A stretch of 37,587 nt of DNA. Origin: Stieleria sedimenti (lineage in GTDB: Bacteria; Planctomycetota; Planctomycetia; Pirellulales; Pirellulaceae). The notes below the pieces were generated by a model. That model worked only from the letters and a program-made list of their open reading frames with translations, was not told where the DNA came from and made no database searches. Every line of letters begins with the position of its first letter. The first letter of the stretch is position 1. Shown here piece after piece: positions 17,788 through 25,605 of this stretch. The position numbers and the translations under genes were made by a program. The stretch is taken from contig NZ_JANZKV010000009.1 in assembly GCF_025060895.1 (NCBI RefSeq), forward strand, positions 1-37,587. Direction: 5' to 3'.

Positions 17788-17901
17788 AACCTTTGGGATC
17801 ACCATGGCTGCCACACTGCGGCACCCCGGCTTGAGTCACGCGCACCTTCACTGGTCATGCGACCAGTGGCGATTGGAGAGATGTGGCGGGCGACAGGAGA
17901 A

Positions 17902-17921
17902 CGCAAGCTGGAAGCTTACGC
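17902..17921. repeat. Dispersed palindromic element (family 2, AAGCTGGAAGCTTACG)
   Basis: CGCAAGCTGGAAGCTTACGC lies 6 bp past the rplK stop on minus. The same core occurs at 26807-26827, 26833-26853, 34923-34943 (inverted) and 35257-35275, and in degenerate form at 26766-26780. Confidence 0.8.
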
Positions 17922-17926
17922 GATGT

Positions 17927-18352
17927 TCAGCCTTCGACGTCGATGCCCATGCTGCGGGCCGTGCCCTCGATCATTCGGACCGCTTGGTCCATGCTGCGGG
18001 CGTTCAGATCGGCCATCTTCTTGGTGGCGATGTCTTCGCACTGGGCGCGGGTGACCTTGGCGACCTTGTTGACGTTCGGCACACCGCTTCCCTTGGCGAT
18101 TCCCGCGGCCTGCTTCAGCAGCGAAGCTGCCGGCGGGCTTTTGGTGATGAAGTCAAAGCTGCGGTCGTTGTAGACCGTGACGATGACCGGGATCGGGGTT
18201 CCGTTGTATTCCTTGGTGCGGTCGTTGAACGCTTGGACGAACTGTCCCAGGTTCACGCCGAACTTACCCAAGGACGTACCGACGGGAGGGGCCGGAGTGG
18301 CTTGACCGCCGGGAACTTGAAACTTCGCCTGTCCTGTTACTTGCTTTGCCAT
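17927..18352 (-). CDS. rplK: 50S ribosomal protein L11
   Basis: 141 aa, the standard length. The N-terminal domain has KFQVPGGQATPAPPVGTSLGKFGVNLGQFVQAFNDRT and the C-terminal rRNA-binding domain ends RSMDQAVRMIEGTARSMGIDVEG. It forms the GTPase-associated stalk base with 23S rRNA. It follows nusG by 54 bp on minus, as in most bacteria. The usual next gene, rplA (L1), is absent; after the stop come a family-2 repeat and the repeat/GxxExxY island. No Shine-Dalgarno site precedes the ATG. Confidence 0.98.
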   Translation of the reverse strand: MAKQVTGQAKFQVPGGQATPAPPVGTSLGKFGVNLGQFVQAFNDRTKEYNGTPIPVIVTVYNDRSFDFITKSPPAASLLKQAAGIAKGSGVPNVNKVAKVTRAQCEDIATKKMADLNARSMDQAVRMIEGTARSMGIDVEG

Positions 18353-18406
18353 GATCGGATGATTGGTATGATTTTGAGTTGATGGAGTGGTTCGGCGTTA
18401 GGTTAA

Positions 18407-19231
18407 CTACACCGGTTCGACTTGCCAGTGATCCAATTCCATAGGAACGCTGCGGCCGAAAATATTGATGATCACAGTGATGCGGCCGTTGGCTTCATCG
18501 ACGGCGTCGACATCACCTTCTTGGTTTTCAAAATTCCCTTCCTTGACCCGCACACGATCACCGACTTTGAACGGGATCGCAGTCTTGATCGGGGCTTCTT
18601 CTTCGTCCTCGGCGATGGGCCGATTGATGAATCGATCCACATCCGCCGGGTCCATCGGCATCGGCTTGCCCGCCGACCCGGTAAAGTCGCTGATCCCGCC
18701 GGTTTCGCGGACCAGGAACCAGGTGTCGTCGTTGATCGCCATCCGGGCCATGATGTAGCCGGGCAAAAGCTTCCGTTTGGTGATCCGCTTTTTTCCGTCA
18801 CGGGTGAACGTGGCAATGTCTTCGCTGGGGACCACCACTTCGCCGAAGTATTCTTCCATCCCCTCCATCGCGATTTTTTTTCGCAGCGCATCGGCGATGG
18901 AATCTTCGCGGTTGAACGCGACCTTCAGGATGTACCAATCCATTTCGATGTCGCCGCTGGGGGCGTCGTCATCATCGTCGTCGCTGTCCAGAAAGACTTC
19001 GCCGGTCGACTCAGTGGTCGCTTCGGCGGTTTCGGTTCCCTGAGCTGTGTTTTCTGTGCCCGTGTTTTCTGGGCCCGTGTTTTCTGGGCCCGTGTTTTCT
19101 GGGCCCGTGTTTTCTGGGCCCGTGTTTTCCTCGGAACCAGCGTCCGCGGAATCGTTTTCCTCAAGCACTTCACTGGACTCGTCAATCACTTCAGAGTCAT
19201 CGGTGTTGGGAGATTTGGATTCGTCGGTCAT
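18407..19231 (-). CDS. nusG: Transcription termination/antitermination factor NusG with acidic N-terminal extension
   Basis: 274 aa against about 180 in most bacteria. Residues from about 97 (MDWYILKVAFNREDSIADALRKKI) form the NGN domain, with an RKLLPGYIMARM segment. The C-terminal KOW domain is at about 222-274 (FKVGDRVRVKEGNFENQEGDVDAV). The first 95 residues are acidic and low-complexity, including five tandem ENTG(P/T) pentapeptides (about 35-60) and a DSDDDDDD run. NusG binds RNA polymerase and couples transcription to Rho or ribosomes; the tail is extra. A loop of about 25 residues between NGN and KOW (KPMPMDPADVDRFINRPIAE) is normal. It sits in secE-nusG-rplK order. Confidence 0.96.
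   Translation of the reverse strand: MTDESKSPNTDDSEVIDESSEVLEENDSADAGSEENTGPENTGPENTGPENTGPENTGTENTAQGTETAEATTESTGEVFLDSDDDDDDAPSGDIEMDWYILKVAFNREDSIADALRKKIAMEGMEEYFGEVVVPSEDIATFTRDGKKRITKRKLLPGYIMARMAINDDTWFLVRETGGISDFTGSAGKPMPMDPADVDRFINRPIAEDEEEAPIKTAIPFKVGDRVRVKEGNFENQEGDVDAVDEANGRITVIINIFGRSVPMELDHWQVEPV
19047..19121. repeat. 15-bp minisatellite inside nusG
   Basis: Five tandem copies of GTGTTTTCTGGGCCC (the first with one mismatch), in frame, encoding the ENTGP repeats of the NusG N-terminal tail. Because the unit is 15 bp, copy-number change would keep the frame. Confidence 0.95.
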
Positions 19232-19339
19232 TGGAACACTGGAAACGGCTGGGAGCGTAAAACGTGAAGAGCGGCGGGCGAGAGGTGTGGCGACCGACCA
19301 GATTGCAAATCTACCAGCAAATCGCCTCAGAGCAATCGG

Positions 19340-19798
19340 CTATGCGGTCGCCCACAGGGCATCGAAGAAAGCTTGCCAGAAGACGTCGAACAGGAACAGG
19401 GAAACCGCTAGGATCGCGATCGTCACGATCACGACGACCGAAGCCCGTTTGACCTCGTCGCGGCTGGGCCAGGTCACCTTCTTCATTTCCGCTTCGACGG
19501 CGATCAGAAAATCGGCGAAGCGTGGCCAGTTGATCAGCCGAAAACCGATCCACAGCCCGGCCAGCAAGATGCCCGCGGGAATGCCCACCGCGATCGCCTT
19601 GTTGGAGGTCGATCCGTCCAGTGTGGCGTAAAGCCGCCATGCGCCAAGGGCAACGATCAGCCAGATTGCCAGAACGGTCAACTGGCGGACGATGCGGCCC
19701 TGGTTCGGTTTGTATACGGCAGTGTGGAACAGTTCGCTTGATAGCGAACCTCCACTCGGGGCGGTACTCGCTTTGCTCCCGGCGATGTCTCGAGACAC
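19340..19798 (-). CDS. secE: Preprotein translocase subunit SecE, long form
   Basis: 152 aa with three predicted membrane helices (about 39-60, 69-91 and 120-145). The conserved SecE segment is residues 100-125, EAEMKKVTWPSRDEVKRAS, followed by the last helix. SecE clamps the SecY channel. A two-helix extension before the core recalls the three-helix E. coli SecE rather than the single-helix form. The start is GTG at 19798, supported by an AAGGA site 7 nt upstream. It lies downstream of tRNA-Trp, in the usual order before nusG. Confidence 0.94.
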   Translation of the reverse strand: MSRDIAGSKASTAPSGGSLSSELFHTAVYKPNQGRIVRQLTVLAIWLIVALGAWRLYATLDGSTSNKAIAVGIPAGILLAGLWIGFRLINWPRFADFLIAVEAEMKKVTWPSRDEVKRASVVVIVTIAILAVSLFLFDVFWQAFFDALWATA

Positions 19799-19950
19799 TC
19801 GATTGTCCTTACGTTCGGATCGGCCGGCTCATTCGGGCCGGCTTTTGTCAGCCAGTGTGGACGGAGGACCCGTTGCCTCCGCGAAAAGGCTCATCGTACA
19901 TCCGCTCCCGGTCTTGGCACCAGAGCAGCGTGAAAAGCCGAAAATCAAAG

Positions 19951-20023
19951 CAGGAGTGGAGGGACTTGAACCCGCAACCGCTGGTTTTGGAAACCAGTGC
20001 TCTGCCAATTGAGCTACACTCCT
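19951..20023 (-). tRNA. tRNA-Trp (CCA)
   Basis: Cloverleaf on minus: acceptor AGGAGTG/CACTCCT, D-arm GCTC...GAGC, anticodon stem CTGGT/ACCAG with loop TTCCAAA (anticodon CCA), T-loop TTCAAGT. 73 nt with discriminator G; the 3' CCA is not encoded. It sits between tuf and secE, as trpT does in many bacteria. Confidence 0.97.
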
Positions 20024-20067
20024 TCGCTGCGGCCGGACCGAAATCCGGCTTCGCGTAGTTTAAAGCA

Positions 20068-20103
20068 GAGAACCAACGACCCACAGACGGTTCGTTGGTT
20101 CTC
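20068..20103 (-). terminator. Hairpin after tuf
   Basis: A perfect 11-bp inverted repeat, GAGAACCAACG (20068-20078) with CGTTGGTTCTC (20093-20103), loop 14 nt, 61 bp past the tuf stop on minus and before tRNA-Trp. Only a weak T-rich stretch follows, so it may be a partial terminator or a processing site between tuf and the downstream genes. Confidence 0.5.
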
Positions 20104-20163
20104 GCGTTATTTTCCATCGAGTTTGGCGTCCCGCAAGGGTGCCAAACGGTCTCGATTCGGAGA

Positions 20164-21360
20164 CTACTCGACGATTTTGGTCACAACGCCCGAACCGACC
20201 GTTCGGCCACCTTCGCGAATAGCGAAGCGGACGCCATCGTCCATGGCGATCGGTTTGTGCAGTTCGACGGTGACTTTGACGTTGTCGCCGGGCATGCACA
20301 TTTCTGCACCTTCCAGGTTGGCGGTGCCGGTCACGTCGGTGGTTCGGAAGTAGAACTGGGGACGGTAGCCGCTGAAGAACGGGGTGTGTCGACCGCCTTC
20401 GTCTTTGCTCAAGCAGTAAACTTCGGCTTCGAACTTGGTGTGCGGGGTGATCGAGCCCGGCTTGGCCAAAACTTGGCCACGCTGGATTTCTTCACGCTTG
20501 ATCCCGCGGAGCAGGCAGCCGACGTTGTCTCCGGCACGTCCTTCGGTCATTTCCTTGCGGAACATTTCGACGCCGGTGCAGGTCGTTTTGGCCGAGTTCG
20601 GGCCGAGACCGACGATTTCGACTTCTTCGCCGACCTTGATCACGCCACGCTCGATCCGACCGGTCGCGACCGTTCCACGACCTTCGATCGAGAACACGTC
20701 TTCGATGGCCATCAAGAACGGCTTGTCGTCTTCGCGGACGGGCTCGGGGATGTATTCATCCAGCGCTTCCATCAACTCGGTGATGCACTTGCTGGCTTCC
20801 GGATCGGTCGGGTTGTTGTACGCCGGCAGCGAAGACCCGCGGATCACGGGAACGTCGTCACCCGGGAAGTCGTACTTGCTGAGCAGCTCACGGGCTTCCA
20901 GTTCGACCAGTTCCAACAACTCTTCGTCGTCGACCAGGTCGCACTTGTTGAGGAAGATGACGATGTAAGGAACGCCGACCTGGCGGGCCAGGAGCACGTG
21001 TTCCTTGGTTTGCGGCATCGGGCCGTCGGCGGCCGAGACCACCAGGATCGCACCGTCCATCTGGGCGGCACCGGTGATCATGTTTTTGACAAAGTCAGCG
21101 TGGCCCGGGCAGTCGATGTGGGCGTAGTGACGGTTGTCCGATTCGTACTCGACGTGGGCGACCGCGATGGTCACCGTCTTGGTCGCGTCACGGACGGTAC
21201 CGCCCTTGGCGATATCCGAATACCCCTTTGCCTGTGCCAAGCCCTTTGCGGCTTGGACTGCCAGGATTGCACCCGTCGTCGTTGTTTTACCGTGGTCAAT
21301 GTGCCCAATCGTGCCGACGTTCACGTGGGGCTTGGTCCGTTCAAATGTTGCCTTGGCCAT
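20164..21360 (-). CDS. tuf: Elongation factor Tu
   Basis: 398 aa. It delivers aminoacyl-tRNA to the ribosome. G1 GHIDHGKTT (near residues 19-27), G3 DCPGH (about 81-85), G4 NKCD (about 136-139), the conserved domain 2 sequence ([19 protein letters not shown]) and C-terminal [15 protein letters not shown] are all present. AGGTGAG lies 8 nt before the ATG, a good Shine-Dalgarno site in a genome that uses few. Four tRNA genes precede it, as in the E. coli tufB operon. Confidence 0.99.
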   Translation of the reverse strand: MAKATFERTKPHVNVGTIGHIDHGKTTTTGAILAVQAAKGLAQAKGYSDIAKGGTVRDATKTVTIAVAHVEYESDNRHYAHIDCPGHADFVKNMITGAAQMDGAILVVSAADGPMPQTKEHVLLARQVGVPYIVIFLNKCDLVDDEELLELVELEARELLSKYDFPGDDVPVIRGSSLPAYNNPTDPEASKCITELMEALDEYIPEPVREDDKPFLMAIEDVFSIEGRGTVATGRIERGVIKVGEEVEIVGLGPNSAKTTCTGVEMFRKEMTEGRAGDNVGCLLRGIKREEIQRGQVLAKPGSITPHTKFEAEVYCLSKDEGGRHTPFFSGYRPQFYFRTTDVTGTANLEGAEMCMPGDNVKVTVELHKPIAMDDGVRFAIREGGRTVGSGVVTKIVE

Positions 21361-21701
21361 TTCTAACTCACCTGCGTCAGATCGTTCTTGCTACTTGTCG
21401 GGGGATACGCCCCTGACGAGCCCTCTCGAGTGGTGACCGTGTTCACACCCACGGTGGTTCACCGACCCAGTGGTCGCGACGATCCGACTTTGTTCTTCTA
21501 AACAGACAGAAAATCGTATCCAAGAACGCCCACCAAGGACGTCCCGGTTGTTGCTTCAGTACTCCCACCAGAGAAGGCAAAAATCAGTGCCGCTGGCGAG
21601 GGTGCGTAGTTGTTGCGAAAAGTCGCGTCGCTTGCAATTGCTGATTGCAAAAAATCAGCAAGATCCGCACCAACTTTCCAGATTCTCAGTTCCAGACGCT
21701 C

Positions 21702-21774
<73 letters not shown>

Positions 21775-21783
21775 GACGCTCAG

Positions 21784-21854
21784 AGCGGGTGAAGGGAATC
21801 GAACCCTCGTATTCAGCTTGGAAGGCTGCTGCACTACCATTGTGCTACACCCGC
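21784..21854 (-). tRNA. tRNA-Gly (TCC)
   Basis: 71 nt on minus: acceptor GCGGGTG/CACCCGC, anticodon loop CTTCCAA (anticodon TCC), T-loop TTCGATT. 9 bp upstream of tRNA-Thr(GGT). Confidence 0.96.
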
Positions 21855-21927
21855 ATCTCGTGCCCAGGCGTGGTTTGCCCGAGCCGCGAATCTCAGATTT
21901 GAGATCTCAACTTTCAAATTCTTTCCA

Positions 21928-22009
21928 TGGGGGCTATTGGATTCGAACCAATGTAGGCGTAGCCAGCGGATTTACAGTCCGCCCCCTTTAACCACTCGGG
22001 CAAACCCCC
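21928..22009 (-). tRNA. tRNA-Tyr (GTA)
   Basis: 82 nt on minus with a long variable arm. Acceptor GGGGGTT/AGCCCCC (one G-T pair), anticodon arm GCGGA-CTGTAAA-TCCGC (anticodon GTA), discriminator A. Confidence 0.95.
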
Positions 22010-22304
22010 CTAACGTTTCACTAGTCGTGTTGTTCTTGCTGTTCGTCCGGTTCCCGTTGAAGCTTGGTTTGGAGTGTTCGTCGCGAAGTTTGTCGTTTGG
22101 AGCCGCCCGTGGCAAGGTGGCCTCGCCCGGCGTTGTTGCGGCCGGAATCGTCCGTGCCAGCAACTGTCTGCCAGAAAACTGTCTGCCAAATACCTGTGCG
22201 TCCGGCTGCCGGCACCACGGCTTCGGGCGTCACGCCCTGGGCCAGGGTTTTTCGGGTTGGGGTTTTTCGAGCCAGGCTACGCCGAGTCGGGATTCCCCTG
22301 CCAG
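22010..22304. other. Spacer between tRNA-Tyr and tRNA-Thr(TGT)
   Basis: 295 bp with no credible gene or further tRNA, unusually long for this cluster (the next tRNA gaps are 73 and 9 bp). It contains two short direct repeats: AACTGTCTGCCA around 22161-22190, and a GGTTTTTCG pair around 22248-22270. Function unseen. Confidence 0.4.
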
Positions 22305-22377
22305 AGCCAGCGGAGGGATTCGAACCCACGACCGGCTGATTACAAATCAGCTGCTCTGCCAACTGAGCTACGCTGGC
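22305..22377 (-). tRNA. tRNA-Thr (TGT)
   Basis: 73 nt on minus: acceptor GCCAGCG/CGCTGGC, D-arm GCTC/GAGC, anticodon arm GCTGA-TTTGTAA-TCAGC (anticodon TGT), T-loop TTCGAAT. One T-T mismatch in the T stem. First gene of the tRNA-tuf cluster. Confidence 0.95.
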
Positions 22378-22465
22378 GATTCGACCGCCCTGCCGCCAGG
22401 TTGTTCTTCCTGGCACTGTCTTTTTCCCGCGTCGATGCCAAGCATCAATCGCTGGGAGACGGCAG

Positions 22466-22493
22466 AGTTTAGCAATCGATCGTTCTGGGGCAA
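22466..22493 (-). promoter_or_regulatory. Candidate sigma70-like promoter of the tRNA-tuf cluster
   Basis: On minus, TTGCCC (plus 22488-22493) and TAAACT (plus 22466-22471) are 16 bp apart, about 90 bp before tRNA-Thr(TGT). Each hexamer matches four of six consensus positions, so this is suggestive only. Confidence 0.3.
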
Positions 22494-22669
22494 GCCGGAT
22501 TTGACCTCTCCGGTGCTCAAACCTCCAGATCGACCTGATTCACCTGACCGTGACCGGATCCGCCGGACCCGGTCGCACTGACATCTGGACAGTCCGCGGA
22601 ACGCTTCGGTTCGCTGTGTGAAGCACTGTTTCGGTCATCTGATCGCCGATCATGAGGCAATTCGGCGGT

Positions 22670-23431
22670 TCATCGGCCGAATTCAACGACCTCGCGATCG
22701 GCGGCCAAACTGACGCAGGTTTGTCGCCCCCGCAGCGCCTCGGTGACCTCTCGAAGCATCCGTTCCGGCTCGGCGTCGATCGGATTGACGTGCGTCAGCA
22801 TCAGATGCTTGGGTGCCGAAGCCTGAGCGATGTTTGCCAGCCGGCTGCTCCAGGTGTGCCCCGTTTTGTTCGCCCACTCCGAGCTGGCGTCGGCAAAATA
22901 GCACTCGTGCATCAGCAGATCCGCCCCGGCGTTCCACTCTATCGCCTCGCCACTGTCGTCCCCCGTCGTGTCGGTCAAATACAACAGACGCGGCCCGTTG
23001 AGCCAATCCAGTCGATACCCGACGGACATGCCCGGGTGCTGTTGAGGTCGCCAGCGGATCGTGCAGTCGCCGATCGTGAATTCGGGCAACGCGTCGATTT
23101 CTCGATATTCCGCCTGGATCGGTACCGGAAACAATAGATCTGAAAACAGGTGCTGCTCGATCGCCGCCAACTTTTCTTTCTCGCCCCAGATTCGCAGCCG
23201 ATCAACGGGCCGTTGATACAACACGTCCAGCAAAAACGTCAGACCGGCGACGTGATCGAGGTGGGCGTGGCTGAGCAGGATGTCCAGTGTCGGCGTTTCA
23301 ATCAGTTCGGCCAACCGAAACAGCCCCGTGCCGGCGTCCAAGACGATTCCGCTCTCGGGCAAAAAGTAGCAGCTGGTGTGCCGATCCTCGTTGGGGTGAT
23401 ACCCGGCAGTTCCGAGGCAATGCAGTTGCAT
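22670..23431 (-). CDS. Metallo-beta-lactamase-fold hydrolase, RNase Z-like
   Basis: 253 aa. The zinc motif H55-AHLDH60 (HxHxDH), an N-terminal MQLHCLGTAGYHPNEDRHTSCY strand pair, LDAGTGLFRL near residues 31-40, an HP at about 152-153, and C-terminal HECYFADAS and LTHVNP give the full metal-ligand set. The layout resembles RNase Z/ElaC-type or related phosphodiesterases. Its place directly before the tRNA-Thr cluster on the same strand is suggestive of tRNA maturation, but a 292-bp gap separates them and the assignment to RNase Z is not secure. The ATG at 23431 gives the usual start. Confidence 0.88.
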   Translation of the reverse strand: MQLHCLGTAGYHPNEDRHTSCYFLPESGIVLDAGTGLFRLAELIETPTLDILLSHAHLDHVAGLTFLLDVLYQRPVDRLRIWGEKEKLAAIEQHLFSDLLFPVPIQAEYREIDALPEFTIGDCTIRWRPQQHPGMSVGYRLDWLNGPRLLYLTDTTGDDSGEAIEWNAGADLLMHECYFADASSEWANKTGHTWSSRLANIAQASAPKHLMLTHVNPIDAEPERMLREVTEALRGRQTCVSLAADREVVEFGR

Positions 23432-23510
23432 GATCGACTGTGCTGGCGGTTCGGGAGGGCGAAAAAAGCTGGCGTCGACGTCAATTGTAGTGCAAGCGAC
23501 GCCCGCATTG

Positions 23511-24356
23511 CTATCTCTGACTCCGTTTCCTCTCCGCCCGCGTCAGCTCGAACAGCAGGATCGCGGCGGCCACCGAGACGTTCAAACTGTCGACCAGCGG
23601 TCCGCACCCCGGGGCGGTGGGCATCGGAATCGTCACCCGTTCGCTCGCCGCACGCTGCACTTCCTCCGGCAACCCCTCGGCTTCATTACCCATCACCAGG
23701 ACCGTCGGCGCTGCGTCGCTGGACACGTCGCCGATCGAAATCGAATCGGCCGCCAAGGTCGATGCCAGGCTGACCACCCCTTGGTCGGCCAGGGACCGTA
23801 AATCGCCGGCCGGATCGTTCATCACCAGCCAACGCATGCCCAGCACCGCTCCCATGCTGACCCGCATCGCCCGCCGAGAAAACGGGTCGACCGAGCGGTG
23901 GTCGATCAAGATCTGTCGGATCCCCAGCGCCGCCGCCGAACGCACCATGCTGCCCAGGTTCTCCATGTCGGTCGTGTGGACGAGTGCCAAGGAGACCGGG
24001 TCGGGGCGGAAATCGTCGACCCCGCCGAGCGGTTTTCGCGCCGCACTGGCCAGAAAGCCGCGGTGAAAATCGAACCCGGCCAGCTGACGCATCTGGTCGC
24101 GAGAAACCGAATAGACCGGAGTCCCGGCAGCCACCTCGCCCAGCGCGTCCAGATCGCGGCCCTGTTCGACCACCACCGATCGCACGCCAAAATCGCTGGC
24201 GATCAATCGGCCCGTGATCAGTTGCCCCTCGACGACGAAGTGTGTCGAGTTCAACACGCGTCCGGTCGGTCGACGCTTCAAGTCGCGAAAGTCCGACAGG
24301 CGGTGATCGTCGACCGAATCGATCGGGATCGGCTGGATGGAATCACGGTGGGGCAT
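23511..24356 (-). CDS. SpoU/TrmH-family RNA 2'-O-methyltransferase
   Basis: 281 aa. An N-terminal substrate-binding part (about 1-115) precedes the knotted SPOUT domain. Motif 1 is NLGSMVRSAAALGIRQILI (about 133-151), motif 2 LVMGNEAEGLP (about 218-228), and motif 3 DSLNVSVAAAILLFEL (about 257-272). These are the S-adenosylmethionine-binding knot residues of TrmH-type enzymes that methylate ribose in tRNA or rRNA. The target nucleotide cannot be told. 79 bp separate it from the downstream hydrolase gene, so both may be co-transcribed. Confidence 0.93.
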   Translation of the reverse strand: MPHRDSIQPIPIDSVDDHRLSDFRDLKRRPTGRVLNSTHFVVEGQLITGRLIASDFGVRSVVVEQGRDLDALGEVAAGTPVYSVSRDQMRQLAGFDFHRGFLASAARKPLGGVDDFRPDPVSLALVHTTDMENLGSMVRSAAALGIRQILIDHRSVDPFSRRAMRVSMGAVLGMRWLVMNDPAGDLRSLADQGVVSLASTLAADSISIGDVSSDAAPTVLVMGNEAEGLPEEVQRAASERVTIPMPTAPGCGPLVDSLNVSVAAAILLFELTRAERKRSQR

Positions 24357-24407
24357 TGGCTGGCAGCGAGGATGGCGTCGAGTCAGGCGGGTTCTGCTGA
24401 GTGAATG

Positions 24408-24474
24408 GTGAGCCGCTGGCCGTCAGGCCTCGGGCAGCGTCGCAGTGCCCTGCCGCTTACGCGTCGCGGCTCAC
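24408..24474. repeat. Inverted-repeat element, family 3 (GTGAGCC...GGCTCAC)
   Basis: GTGAGCCGCTGGCCGTCAGG, then CCTCGGGC, a short centre, and GCCGCTTACGCGTCGCGGCTCAC. Copies at 26680-26747 and (inverted, missing 17 bp) 35176-35226. Immediately followed by a truncated family-1 element. Confidence 0.85.
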
Positions 24475-24488
24475 AAAACCGACAGACC

Positions 24489-24550
24489 GCAAGCCCTCCG
24501 GTTCCTCCTCTCTACCAACACACCGGAGGGCTCGCGCCCTACCGCTAACA
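24489..24550. repeat. REP-like element, family 1, left arm truncated
   Basis: GCAAGCCCTCCGGT (24489-24502) pairs with the right arm ACCGGAGGGCTCGCGCCC then TACCGCTAACA (24522-24550). The outer half of the left arm (TTAGCGGTAGGG) is missing, replaced by the end of the family-3 element. Confidence 0.8.
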
Positions 24551-24590
24551 AATGCTCCACGGCTTGTTCCAGCGAGACGCTGGCCAAACC

Positions 24591-25520
24591 CTACGGCGTG
24601 AACGCGAGCCGCTGCATCTTCGCCGGAATGCCTTCGCTGGTCACCCAGACCCGCCCCTTGCCGTCGACCGCGATCGCTTCGACCTGCTTCAGCTTTGGCA
24701 ATTCAAAAATGTCGGGGATCTGCCGCAGACGCGTTTCCAGCGGTACGCGTTTGGAGGCGGGGAAGCGATAGGCTTGAAGGTAATTCGAGATCCAGAGGTC
24801 TCCCGTCGTGGGGCAAAGGTCCATGCCGGTGGCAAGCGGGATCGCGAGTTTCGCGATCGGCTTGGCTTCCAGTTCGATCACCGAGGGGCCGGCCGCCGAC
24901 TGATCGTCTTGCGGACGCTCGGGCAACGGGAGCTCGTACATCGTCGCGAGCAACGGCGACTTGCCCAACATCAAAATCCGTCGCCGGCGAACGTCGACCG
25001 CGACGGATTCACAGTTCTGGGGTCCGCCCGGGTAGCGAATCACCAAATGCTGGATTGAATCGACGAATGACCTTTTTCTGGGATCCGGTTCGTCGAACAG
25101 GTACAACGAAACCGATTTGCGTTGGGCATCGTTGTCGCCCACGTCGGCAACGAGCAAGCGAGCCCCGCCGTCGTCGAACGATGCCATGTCTTCCCAGTCA
25201 TGCGCGCCGACCCCGCGCAGCACCAGCCGCCCACAATACTTGCCGCTGGTGTTGAATGCGTACAGCCTCGCTTTGTCGCCGGAATCGTTGTGCGACCAAA
25301 CGCAATGGGGGGCAACGTGGGAAAACGCCAGGCCGCTGCTCTCGGTCAGTGAAGGGGCGCTGAGCTCCAGAAACGCTTGGCCCGCCACGACGGCGGCGTT
25401 CTTCGGTTCCCAGGCGTGGATGTCAGCCGGCGTCAAACAAATAAACCCCGGTAGCCAGGCGACCAGGAATGCGAAGGAGCACGCGGTGGAAAATCGACGT
25501 AGCGTCGTGCGACGTTGCAT
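24591..25520 (-). CDS. Secreted beta-propeller-like protein
   Basis: 309 aa from the ATG at 25520. The signal peptide (RFSTACSFAFLVAWLPGFICLTPADIHA) is followed by repeated strands of about 45 residues, such as ESSGLAFSHVAPHCVWSHNDSG, CESVAVDVRRRRILMLGKS, TGMDLCPTTGDLWISNYLQAYRF and VEAIAVDGKGRVWVTSEG, a pattern typical of small secreted beta-propellers. I cannot place it in a named family; a carbohydrate or periplasmic binding role is possible. The stop at 24591 follows the family-1 and family-3 repeats on plus. Confidence 0.8.
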   Translation of the reverse strand: MQRRTTLRRFSTACSFAFLVAWLPGFICLTPADIHAWEPKNAAVVAGQAFLELSAPSLTESSGLAFSHVAPHCVWSHNDSGDKARLYAFNTSGKYCGRLVLRGVGAHDWEDMASFDDGGARLLVADVGDNDAQRKSVSLYLFDEPDPRKRSFVDSIQHLVIRYPGGPQNCESVAVDVRRRRILMLGKSPLLATMYELPLPERPQDDQSAAGPSVIELEAKPIAKLAIPLATGMDLCPTTGDLWISNYLQAYRFPASKRVPLETRLRQIPDIFELPKLKQVEAIAVDGKGRVWVTSEGIPAKMQRLAFTP

Positions 25521-25605
25521 GGATCAGCTTGTGGTTGTTTCCGTCTCCGATCCGACACGAGGCGATTGCCTCAGCGGATGTCATACATTTCCGCAAGCCA
25601 TTACT

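Noticed and set aside
18422-19267. Plus-strand open frame (281 aa) opposite nusG
   Set aside because: Shadow; its C-terminal repeats are the reverse translation of the nusG minisatellite.
20095-21366. Long plus-strand open frame (423 aa) opposite tuf
   Set aside because: Antisense shadow of EF-Tu, which is unmistakable on minus.
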